Below are positions 6,852 to 13,239 of a stretch of 20,432 nucleotides of DNA, one piece after another. Position 1 is the stretch's first letter. The number at the start of each line of letters is the position of its first letter. Where the stretch lies: the NCBI GenBank assembly GCA_903832395.1, contig CAILBF010000123.1, positions 1 to 20,432 on the forward strand, written 5' to 3'. This stretch comes from an uncultured Actinomycetes bacterium (lineage in GTDB: Bacteria; Actinomycetota; Actinomycetes; Nanopelagicales; Nanopelagicaceae). The notes under the pieces were generated by a model. The model did not search any database and was not told the origin of the DNA. It was given only the letters and a program-made list of their open reading frames with translations. The position numbers and the translations under genes were made by a program.

Positions 6852-7382
6852 ATGCGCTCACGAAGCGATTCACTCGAGTTCGCTCTCCTTGGCCTGCTAT
6901 CTCAAACACCTTTGCATGGCTATGAACTACGCAAACGTATGGGAACGATTGTTGGGCCATTTCGCGCCCTGTCATTCTCGGTCCTCTATCCCCAACTTCG
7001 CCGAATGGTCGAGGCCGGAGTGATCGAGGAGAGTCTGGTCGAGGCAACATCTCGGCGCTCGCGAATCGTTTATGCCATTACCGAAAAAGGTAAGGCACGT
7101 TTTTCTAATCTAACCGAGACCGTCAGTCCCGACACGTGGGAGGACGAAGGCTTCGAGATTCGTTTTGCATTTTTTTCCCCAACATCTTCAAAGAACAGAG
7201 TAAGAATTCTTGAGGGGCGCCATCGTCGCCTCAAGGAGAAAGCGGAAATTCTGCGCGGTGAACTCGAGAAGTCACCGATTGGAATCGATAAATATCTAGA
7301 AGAGTGGCGACGCCACTCTCTGGAATCAGCTGATCGAGAGATCGCTTGGCTGGAAGACATGATCAAAACCGAGAGGAAATAA
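6852..7382 (+). CDS. PadR-family transcriptional regulator
   Basis: A 176-residue PadR regulator. The N-terminal winged helix reads LEFALLGLLSQTPLHGYELRKRM (residues 8-30) followed by VLYPQLRRMVEAGVIEES (44-61), the PadR recognition region. A charged helical C-terminal domain (about 98-176) is the usual dimerisation region of the long PadR subfamily. The frame is open upstream to a TTG at 6759, but the true start is the ATG at 6852, because GGAGG ends 8 bases before it and the operator lies upstream. It is separated from ino1 by one base. A PadR-type gene also sits next to ino1 in mycobacteria (Rv0047c/Rv0046c), so control of inositol synthesis is the likely role; the inducing signal is unknown. 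Confidence 0.9.
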   Translation: MRSRSDSLEFALLGLLSQTPLHGYELRKRMGTIVGPFRALSFSVLYPQLRRMVEAGVIEESLVEATSRRSRIVYAITEKGKARFSNLTETVSPDTWEDEGFEIRFAFFSPTSSKNRVRILEGRHRRLKEKAEILRGELEKSPIGIDKYLEEWRRHSLESADREIAWLEDMIKTERK

Positions 7383-7383
7383 A

Positions 7384-8481
7384 GTGAACATAACAACCGG
7401 TAAAGGCGACATCCGTGTTGCAATAATTGGCGTTGGAAACTGTGCTAACTCCCTAGTTCAAGGCGTGACCTATTACAAGGACGCAGCTATTGACCAGGAG
7501 ATTCCAGGGCTAATGCACGCAGTTGTTGGGGGATACCACATCTCTAGCATCAAGTTTGTTGCAGCCTTCGATGTTGATGCCAAGAAAGTCGGGCTTGATT
7601 TAGCCGATGCAATCTGGGCCAGCGAAAATAACACTATTAAATTTAGTGACGTAGCCAAGACTGGTGTTCCAGTTCTTCGTGGAGTTACTAACGACGGTCT
7701 CGGAAAATATTACAAGGAGACAATCACAGAGTCTGACGCCCCTGCAGTAGATATGGTGCAGGTCCTTAAGGATGAGGCAGTTGAAGTTCTGATTTGCTAC
7801 CTTCCCGTTGGTTCAGAGGTTGCGGCAAAGTACTACGCCCAGTGCGCAATTGATGCTGGGTGTGCATTTGTTAATGCCCTGCCTGTCTTCATCGCATCTG
7901 ATCCAGTATGGGAAAAGAAGTTTGCTGATGCAGGTCTTCCGATCGTTGGAGATGACATCAAAAGCCAAGTAGGTGCCACAATCACGCACCGCATCATGGC
8001 CAAGTTATTCCAAGATCGTGGAGTGCACTTAGATCGCACCTACCAATTAAACGTCGGTGGAAATATGGATTTCAAGAACATGCTCGAGCGTGATCGTCTT
8101 GAATCAAAGAAGATTTCAAAGACTAACTCGGTTACATCTCAACTGGACCATGACTTAGGAGAGAAGAACGTTCACATCGGACCTTCTGATTACATTCCAT
8201 GGTTAGATGATCGCAAATGGGCCTACGTTCGCCTCGAAGGCCGTGCATTTGGCGATGTTCCTCTAAACCTTGAATACAAGCTAGAAGTATGGGATTCGCC
8301 AAACTCAGCTGGAGTAATCATTGACGCCCTTCGTTGTGCAAAAATCGGTCTAGATCGCAAGATTGGTGGAGCTCTGCTCTCACCAAGTAGCTACTTCATG
8401 AAGACCCCACCGATTCAATACACCGATGAGGCTGCACATAACAAAGTTGAAGACTTTATCTCTGGAAAGTTAGATCGCTAA
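7384..8481 (+). CDS. ino1: Inositol-3-phosphate synthase
   Basis: A 365-residue actinobacterial-type 1L-myo-inositol-1-phosphate synthase, which converts glucose-6-phosphate to inositol phosphate with bound NAD+. This is the first step towards phosphatidylinositol, and towards mycothiol in species that make it. Motifs: the NAD-binding IGVGNCANSLVQG (15-27), CYLPVGSE (138-145), GDDIKSQVGAT (189-199) with the active-site lysine region, and NVGGNMDF (223-230). Length and motifs match the short bacterial form, not the longer eukaryotic form. It begins with GTG one base after the padR stop, with GAGAGG as the likely ribosome binding site, so the two form an operon. A strong terminator follows 25 bases after the stop. 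Confidence 0.97.
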   Translation: MNITTGKGDIRVAIIGVGNCANSLVQGVTYYKDAAIDQEIPGLMHAVVGGYHISSIKFVAAFDVDAKKVGLDLADAIWASENNTIKFSDVAKTGVPVLRGVTNDGLGKYYKETITESDAPAVDMVQVLKDEAVEVLICYLPVGSEVAAKYYAQCAIDAGCAFVNALPVFIASDPVWEKKFADAGLPIVGDDIKSQVGATITHRIMAKLFQDRGVHLDRTYQLNVGGNMDFKNMLERDRLESKKISKTNSVTSQLDHDLGEKNVHIGPSDYIPWLDDRKWAYVRLEGRAFGDVPLNLEYKLEVWDSPNSAGVIIDALRCAKIGLDRKIGGALLSPSSYFMKTPPIQYTDEAAHNKVEDFISGKLDR

Positions 8482-8506
8482 GACGCAAATAAGATTGCAC
8501 GAAAAT

Positions 8507-8536
8507 GCCCCTTGGCATAATGCCAAGGGGCTTTTT
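8507..8536 (+). terminator. Rho-independent terminator after ino1
   Basis: A perfect 11-bp stem, GCCCCTTGGCA (8507-8517) and TGCCAAGGGGC (8521-8531), with a 3-base TAA loop and TTTTT following. The other strand reads the same stem followed by TTTT, after ATGC, so it may also end the convergent gene at 8562-9143. Confidence 0.93.
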
Positions 8537-8537
8537 C

Positions 8538-8564
8538 TAACCCCTCACGGAGAGTTGAGGGTTA
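8538..8564. repeat. Imperfect inverted repeat overlapping the stop codon of the 8562-9143 gene
   Basis: TAACCCCTCA (8538-8547) pairs with TGAGGGTTA (8556-8564) with one bulged base and an 8-base loop. No T-run follows on either strand, so alone it is not a classical terminator; it may shape the 3' end of the minus-strand mRNA just before the shared terminator. Confidence 0.4.
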
Positions 8565-9143
8565 AATCGTCGCGTCCTCAGGGGTGCGACGAATATTGCG
8601 AAGTCCAGCAAAAACAAAGAGGAACATAACGACTGCTCCTACGAAGGTAACTTTCGCTGCAATTGCAGCGATCATTCCTAAAGTTCCAAATGCATATGCA
8701 TTTAAGAGCATTCCACGAAGTGATTCGCCCTTAAAAACTGTCTCTACCGTTGCATTGGCTTTTGTTAATGCTGCTTGCAAATCTGCATTGGTGGGATCCA
8801 TTGCAACAGCTCCTGCAGCTGATCGTGCCAATCCAGATGCGGCCGCATATGTTGGCATTTCTGATAAATGGAAACCAATGTAATGATCGGCATACATCTG
8901 AGCTTGTTTACCGGTTGTCATTACAGCTTTTCCATTGTCCTTGAAGAATGCAGCGGTTGCTGCATCTGCCTTTGGATCACCATTACTAGTTGGAATTGTA
9001 ATTTGTTGTGCCTTTAACTGTGATGCCACAGTTCCACTCGCAAAAGTTGCGCCCCAGTTAAGTAAACCTGCAGCGATTAATAGAAAAACACCAAGACCGA
9101 AACCTACGAAAGTTACGATCTTGTCAAAAGTATGGCGCTTCAT
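8562..9143 (-). CDS. Hypothetical two-TM membrane protein of an actinobacterial family
   Basis: A 193-residue protein with an N-terminal membrane segment (about 9-30, IVTFVGFGLGVFLLIAAGLL), a roughly 115-residue Ala/Thr-rich external region including SQLKAQQITIP (42-52), and a second membrane segment near the C-terminus (about 157-182), followed by a basic tail. Many actinobacteria encode a similar protein, sometimes misnamed as an aromatic ring-opening dioxygenase (LigA); I see no dioxygenase residues. Function unknown. AGGGAGAG lies about 8 bases before the ATG, so translation is by a normal ribosome binding site, and the leader upstream contains three small hairpins. It is the only gene facing ino1 across the terminator. 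Confidence 0.85.
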   Translation of the reverse strand: MKRHTFDKIVTFVGFGLGVFLLIAAGLLNWGATFASGTVASQLKAQQITIPTSNGDPKADAATAAFFKDNGKAVMTTGKQAQMYADHYIGFHLSEMPTYAAASGLARSAAGAVAMDPTNADLQAALTKANATVETVFKGESLRGMLLNAYAFGTLGMIAAIAAKVTFVGAVVMFLFVFAGLRNIRRTPEDATI

Positions 9144-9163
9144 TTAATTTCTCTCCCTCTTAG

Positions 9164-9239
9164 GCATCCGTTAATAGATGCAGTGCTAATTGAACTAGCA
9201 ATGGAGTAGTTGGGTCTGCAAAAGTCCGAGAGGCAGCCC
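9164..9239 (-). other. Hairpin-rich leader upstream of the two-TM protein
   Basis: Three consecutive short inverted repeats: GGG-t-CTGC/GCAGCCC (9212-9219 with 9233-9239), TGCTA/TAGCA (9184-9188 with 9196-9200), and GCATC/GATGC (9164-9168 with 9177-9181). The last ends just before the AGGGAGAG ribosome binding site. They may form a structured 5' leader, but each stem is short and chance is possible. Confidence 0.3.
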
Positions 9240-9248
9240 TCGAATCGC

Positions 9249-9278
9249 AAAAAAAATAGCGGAGAAGGGCCAGCCCTT
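9249..9278 (-). terminator. Weak terminator-like hairpin after the LuxR-type gene
   Basis: On the minus strand AAGGGC-TG-GCCCTT (9278-9265) is followed, after 8 bases, by a run of eight T (9256-9249). The gap between stem and T-run and the short stem make it a poor intrinsic terminator, but it is the only candidate between the LuxR-type gene and the next gene downstream. Confidence 0.35.
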
Positions 9279-9309
9279 AGTTAAATGTGATACAAGCGAC
9301 TAAAGCGAG

Positions 9310-9630
9310 TTAATCGATGTGGCGGTCACACATGCTTCGCCCATCTGGGCCAACTACCATGTGCGAACAAGGGACGTTGAGTTGATCAAAGGCCTTGTCG
9401 CCATAATGCGTGCGAAAAGCTAACGCTAATAAAACACGTAGGTTTGTATCGCCATCGGATTTAATACCAAAAACTTGTGCGCTTCGACTCACTGTGTTCT
9501 CGATAACTTTTTCGCTGTGCGATGTTTGTGTTGCAATCGCCGAATTAGATTTACCCTCACAGACAAGCTGCAAAACAAGTTGCTCGAATGGGGATAACTC
9601 CCGAGTTGTTATCGTTATATCTCTAGCCAT
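9310..9630 (-). CDS. Stand-alone LuxR-type HTH regulator with a C-terminal Cys/His tail
   Basis: A 106-residue protein consisting mainly of one GerE/LuxR-type helix-turn-helix: LSPFEQLVLQLVCEGKSNSAIA (12-33) then SEKVIENTVSRSAQVFGI (39-56), matching the usual pattern of E-x2-VL-x2-V-x-EG-x-SN-x2-IA and a recognition helix. There is no receiver or ligand domain. The tail carries C88-x-H90 and C101-x2-H104, a possible metal or redox site. The frame is open to a GTG nine bases upstream, but GGAGAGG ends 8 bases before the ATG at 9630, so that ATG is chosen. It is divergent from the crotonase gene, whose promoter lies within 70 bases, so it could regulate it; this is inference. Confidence 0.82.
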   Translation of the reverse strand: MARDITITTRELSPFEQLVLQLVCEGKSNSAIATQTSHSEKVIENTVSRSAQVFGIKSDGDTNLRVLLALAFRTHYGDKAFDQLNVPCSHMVVGPDGRSMCDRHID

Positions 9631-9689
9631 TATTGGCACCTCTCCGTGGTGTACCTATTCTCTACCAAGACTTATTGATAAACCACCAT

Positions 9690-9695
9690 TAAGAT
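9690..9695 (+). promoter_or_regulatory. Putative -10 hexamer (TAAGAT), leaderless start of the crotonase gene
   Basis: TAAGAT is followed by exactly 6 bases and then the ATG at 9702. There is no purine-rich ribosome binding site between them. No clear -35 lies at 16-18 bp. Confidence 0.6.
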
Positions 9696-9701
9696 GCTCG
9701 G

Positions 9702-10448
9702 ATGAGTGACTTCTTAGACACACAAATTGGGGCGGTCCGCTATCTGGCCTTTAATAGGCCTGAAAAAATGAATGCCCTGACTAAAAGCATGTACGGGGGG
9801 TTAGCCCAAGGACTCAATGAGGCTGCCGGGGACTTTAGTGTTCGAGCAGTAGTGATCACTAGTGAGGGCGATCACTTCACTGCAGGTAACGACATCGTCG
9901 ACTTTATGGATAATCCTCCGACCGGTGAATCCAGTGAGGTCGCTACATTTTTAGCCGCGCTGCTGAATTTTCCTAAACCCTTAATTGCAGCGGTAAAAGG
10001 AAATGCCATAGGCGTCGGCACGACCATGCTTTTGCACTGCGACGTAGTGGTTGCGGCACCGAATACAAATTTCTCAATGCCCTTTGTCTCTCTTGGATTA
10101 GTACCTGAGGCTGGCTCAACTTTTCTCTTTCCAGCCCTTGTCGGCTACCAAAGAGCGGCAAAGATTTTCATGACCGGTGGTTCATTTAACGCGGACGAAG
10201 CACTTGAAATGGGATTGATTGCCGAAATTGATGCCGACGCTTTAGCTGGTGCAAAAAAGATTGCAGAGCAGATTGCGCAACAGCCTCCGCAAGCGATGAT
10301 TAATACAAAGGCGCTTTTGAAGGCGCGCAATCATGATTCGGTAGCAGCCGTCATGAAGGCAGAGTTTGAAATTTTCGCACTTGCTCTGCAATCCGATGAG
10401 GCCATGGAGGCCTTTATGAAATTCATGGCTAAGAAGGGTTCATCATGA
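9702..10448 (+). CDS. Crotonase-superfamily protein, probable delta3-delta2-enoyl-CoA isomerase type
   Basis: A 248-residue enoyl-CoA hydratase/isomerase-fold enzyme acting on acyl-CoA. The oxyanion-hole elements are FTAGNDIVDF (59-68) and GNAIGVGTTM (100-109). The two glutamates of classical hydratases (the GGGCE and QPE positions of rat mitochondrial crotonase) are replaced here by T and F. A glutamate is instead present in GLVPEAGST (E136), which matches the catalytic position of ECI2/Eci1-type isomerases. The isomerase assignment is therefore better than hydratase, but is based on reading motifs by eye. The ATG of the following SDR overlaps the stop (ATGA), so the pair is co-translated. 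The start is set by the TAAGAT hexamer. Confidence 0.88.
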   Translation: MSDFLDTQIGAVRYLAFNRPEKMNALTKSMYGGLAQGLNEAAGDFSVRAVVITSEGDHFTAGNDIVDFMDNPPTGESSEVATFLAALLNFPKPLIAAVKGNAIGVGTTMLLHCDVVVAAPNTNFSMPFVSLGLVPEAGSTFLFPALVGYQRAAKIFMTGGSFNADEALEMGLIAEIDADALAGAKKIAEQIAQQPPQAMINTKALLKARNHDSVAAVMKAEFEIFALALQSDEAMEAFMKFMAKKGSS

Positions 10449-11275
10449 GTCTTGCTGGTAAAAAGATTTTCATTACTGGGGGATCGCGTGGAATTGGTTT
10501 AGCAATCGCACTTCGCGCAGCTGCCGATGGCGCATCAGTTGCGATTGCGGCAAAGACCACCGAGGCAAATCCAAAACTTCCCGGAACAATTTATACCGCC
10601 GCCGAAGAGATTACCGCCGCAGGTGGAACCGCCCTTCCAATTCAATGTGATCTGCGTGATGAGAATGCGATTGAAGCCGCTATAAAGTTGGCTGCAGATA
10701 CTTTTGGTGGCATCGATATTTTGATCAATAACGCGAGTGCAATCAACTTGACTAAGACAGAGGCAACCCCCGCCAAGCGCTTTGACTTAATGTTTGACGT
10801 CAACGTCCGAGGCACGTTTTTAACATCCCAAGCCGCTATTCCTTACTTACGCGAATCGGCCGAGGCTGGGCGTAACCCGCACATTCTCAATCTTTCGCCA
10901 CCGCTTTCGATGAAGCCGGTCTGGTTTAAAAATCACGTCGCCTACACAATGGCAAAGTACGGAATGAGCATGTGCGTCCTTGGAATGGCCGCCGAGTTCA
11001 AACGCGATGGAATTGCAGTAAATGCCCTTTGGCCCCGTACCGTAATCGATACTGCAGCTCTGCAGATGATTCCGGGAATCGATGCAAGTGCTGGTCGTAC
11101 ACCTGCGATCTTGGCCGATGCTGCCTACATAATTTTTAATCGCCCTTCGACCGAATGCACTGGCAATTTTTTCGTAGATGACGAGCTCTTGGCATCAGAG
11201 GGAATCACAGATCTGGAGAAATACTCGGTAACACCCGGTACGAAAGACTTCCTACTGGACTTTTTTCTAGATTAA
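10445..11275 (+). CDS. HSDL2-like short-chain dehydrogenase/reductase
   Basis: A 276-residue SDR. Cofactor loop TGGSRGIG (11-18), NNAS (95-98), and catalytic S151, Y167 and K171 (YTMAK). The stretches AAKTTEANPKLPGTIYTAAEEI (35-56), LNLSPPL (148-154) and VNALWPRTVIDTAA are distinctive of the HSDL2 group (hydroxysteroid dehydrogenase-like 2). Only the SDR domain is present, without the SCP2 sterol-carrier domain of animal HSDL2. The pairing with an overlapping crotonase gene suggests a fatty-acid or acyl-CoA oxidation role; the exact substrate is unknown. It is followed 8 bases later by the CopC gene. Confidence 0.92.
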   Translation: MSLAGKKIFITGGSRGIGLAIALRAAADGASVAIAAKTTEANPKLPGTIYTAAEEITAAGGTALPIQCDLRDENAIEAAIKLAADTFGGIDILINNASAINLTKTEATPAKRFDLMFDVNVRGTFLTSQAAIPYLRESAEAGRNPHILNLSPPLSMKPVWFKNHVAYTMAKYGMSMCVLGMAAEFKRDGIAVNALWPRTVIDTAALQMIPGIDASAGRTPAILADAAYIIFNRPSTECTGNFFVDDELLASEGITDLEKYSVTPGTKDFLLDFFLD

Positions 11276-11283
11276 GGGAAACA

Positions 11284-11808
11284 ATGAAAAATAGACTTGT
11301 AACTTTATTGTCGATCACGTGCTTGCTCCTACTTCCGCTTGCATCGGCTTCTGCGCACGGTGAAATAACTCAGGCCAGTCCAGCGGCAGATTCAACAGTG
11401 ATCGCAGCACCGGCTGAAGTTTCGATTGAGTTTGATGGAAAATTGCAGACCCTTGGAAACGAGGCAATCAATTTAATTACCGTGACTGACAACATGGGTC
11501 AAGTGATTTCTAGCCCGAGCTCTGTAGTTGATGGAACTAAGATTTCAACGAGGCTTCAATTAACGGATGTCACTGGATTGGTAGCAGTGCATTATCGAAT
11601 TGTTTCTGAAGATGGCCATCCAGTTGAAGGTGATTACAGTTTTACCGTTGGGCAAGTTCCGACTCTAACGAGCGCCGGTACCGAGGAAACTTCCGAAAAG
11701 GCCAGCGGGGTTTCCGAAGAAAGCGGTAGCAATTTGCTCGTTTATGCTTTCGCGGCCTTGGTAGTAATTGGCATTGTTATCGTCATTCTTAGGCGCCGCA
11801 AGAAGTAG
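11284..11808 (+). CDS. CopC-domain copper-binding protein with C-terminal membrane anchor
   Basis: A 174-residue exported protein. A signal peptide (1-24) ends in ASASA, leaving H25 as the first mature residue. The CopC beta-barrel follows to about residue 122, with SEDGHPVEGDYSF (108-120). H25 with D110 and H112 reproduces the Cu(II) site of CopC proteins (N-terminal His plus D-x-H). A Ser/Glu/Thr-rich linker leads to one membrane helix (about 151-168) and a basic RRRKK end, so it stays anchored outside the cell. CopC often accompanies CopD, but no CopD is present here; it may be a copper scavenger or chaperone. AAGGGA before the ATG is the ribosome binding site. Its stop codon starts the -10 hexamer of the next gene. 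Confidence 0.93.
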   Translation: MKNRLVTLLSITCLLLLPLASASAHGEITQASPAADSTVIAAPAEVSIEFDGKLQTLGNEAINLITVTDNMGQVISSPSSVVDGTKISTRLQLTDVTGLVAVHYRIVSEDGHPVEGDYSFTVGQVPTLTSAGTEETSEKASGVSEESGSNLLVYAFAALVVIGIVIVILRRRKK

Positions 11809-11811
11809 ACT
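11806..11811 (+). promoter_or_regulatory. Putative -10 hexamer (TAGACT) formed by the CopC stop codon; leaderless start of the NCS1 permease
   Basis: TAGACT begins with the TAG stop of the CopC gene and is followed by exactly 6 bases and GTG at 11818. There is no Shine-Dalgarno between. It would allow the permease to be expressed apart from the upstream operon. Confidence 0.5.
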
Positions 11812-11817
11812 TTCCCA

Positions 11818-13239
11818 GTGCCGATATTTGATTTAGAGTTAAACGGTCCCAATGTCATCGCAGAGTCAGAGCGATCCGGCAAGGCCCGTTCACTCTTTTG
11901 GCCCTGGGCCGGTGCAAATGTCTCACTCCTTGCGCTCTCATATGGTGCATTTTTTCTAGGTTTTGGGGTCTCATTTCGGCAGGCAACCTGGGCGGCAATA
12001 ATTGGAACGGTTCTCTCCTTCCTGGTTGTAGGCATTAGTTCGCTGGCGGGTAAAAGATCCAATGCGCCAACAATGATTCTCTCGCGCGCAGCTTTTGGCG
12101 TTAAAGGAAATATCGTGCCCGGGGCTCTCTCATACTTAATTTTTGTAGGTTGGGAAACGGTTTTAGTCTCGCTTGCAACGTTAGCAACTGGGACAGTGTT
12201 TATGCGTGTCGGGCATATAGATCACAACATGGCTTTAATAATCGGCTTTCTGATTGCAGTCTCCCTGACGGTATTCGGGGGAGTGCTGGGATTTTCTACA
12301 ATCATGCGAATCCAAAAATGGTTAACATTAATTACGGTTTTTATGACCATCATTTACATTGCACTTACGTTCAGCCATGTTAATTGGAGTGCAGTAAATG
12401 CTATTAAAGATGGCAGTAACCAAGCTTTTATAGGTGCACTGATTTTTGGAATTACTGGGATTGGTTTAGGGTGGGTGAACTCTGCCGCCGACTATTCGCG
12501 GTATTTACCACGAAGTATTTCGAGTAAGAGCGTTGTTGGGTGGACCGTCATTGGCGCATCGATTGTCCCAATTGTTTTAGTTATTTATGGATCTGCCTTA
12601 GCGGGCAGTAGTAAAGCGTTAAGTGATTCCATCGCTATGGATCCCATCGGTGCTCTGACATCACTACTACCAACTTGGTTCCTCATTCCCTTTGCCTTGG
12701 TTGCCATTCTTGGTTTAGTAGGAGGCGCCATACTCGATCTCTATTCCTCCGGATTAACGCTGGTTTCGATAGGTCTTCCAGTTAAGCGCCACATTGCCGC
12801 CTCAATCGATGCGGTAATTATGTTAGCTGGCACAATTTATATCGTTTGGTTTGCCGATAATTTCTTTTTCCCATTTCAAGGATTTTTACTCACCCTTGGA
12901 GTTCCAGTTGCAGTTTGGTCTGCGATATTCGTCGCCGATGTTGTCATGCGAAGAAGCGCTTACTCTGAAGTCGATTTATTCGATGAAACTGGACGTTATG
13001 GCGCATGGAATAAGAAGTCCATTGCGTTGATGATAATCGGCACGATTGTAGGGTGGGGTTTTGTCACTAATACTTTTGCTTCCTGGCTCTCGTGGCAAGG
13101 TTATTTTCTCGGTGCTATCGGGGGAAAACAAGGCACTTGGGCCTTTGCAAATGTCGGTGTAATTTTTGCATTAGCTATAGGTTTCTTTGGACATGTGCTT
13201 TTATCTAGAAAAACTATTGCGGTGCAGGAGTCTTTCTAA
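11818..13239 (+). CDS. NCS1-family purine/cytosine permease
   Basis: A 473-residue transporter of the nucleobase:cation symporter-1 family, with about 12 membrane segments. The N-terminal soluble part runs to the first helix near residue 36. The signature GKRSNAPTMILSRAAFG (79-95) follows, and GLGWVNSAADYSRYLP in the middle (about 217-232) is the conserved TM6-region motif of cytosine/purine permeases (the -DYSRY- element). The substrate is probably cytosine or a purine; allantoin and other NCS1 substrates cannot be excluded. GTG start as explained for the hexamer at 11806. It is the second nucleobase transporter in the window. Its 3' end overlaps the convergent NhaA-like gene by 26 bases. 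Confidence 0.92.
   Translation: MPIFDLELNGPNVIAESERSGKARSLFWPWAGANVSLLALSYGAFFLGFGVSFRQATWAAIIGTVLSFLVVGISSLAGKRSNAPTMILSRAAFGVKGNIVPGALSYLIFVGWETVLVSLATLATGTVFMRVGHIDHNMALIIGFLIAVSLTVFGGVLGFSTIMRIQKWLTLITVFMTIIYIALTFSHVNWSAVNAIKDGSNQAFIGALIFGITGIGLGWVNSAADYSRYLPRSISSKSVVGWTVIGASIVPIVLVIYGSALAGSSKALSDSIAMDPIGALTSLLPTWFLIPFALVAILGLVGGAILDLYSSGLTLVSIGLPVKRHIAASIDAVIMLAGTIYIVWFADNFFFPFQGFLLTLGVPVAVWSAIFVADVVMRRSAYSEVDLFDETGRYGAWNKKSIALMIIGTIVGWGFVTNTFASWLSWQGYFLGAIGGKQGTWAFANVGVIFALAIGFFGHVLLSRKTIAVQESF

Noticed and set aside
9211..9240. A tRNA-like fold around the GGG/CCC hairpin
   Set aside because: There is no acceptor stem, anticodon arm or TTCGA loop in proper order; only a short bulged hairpin.
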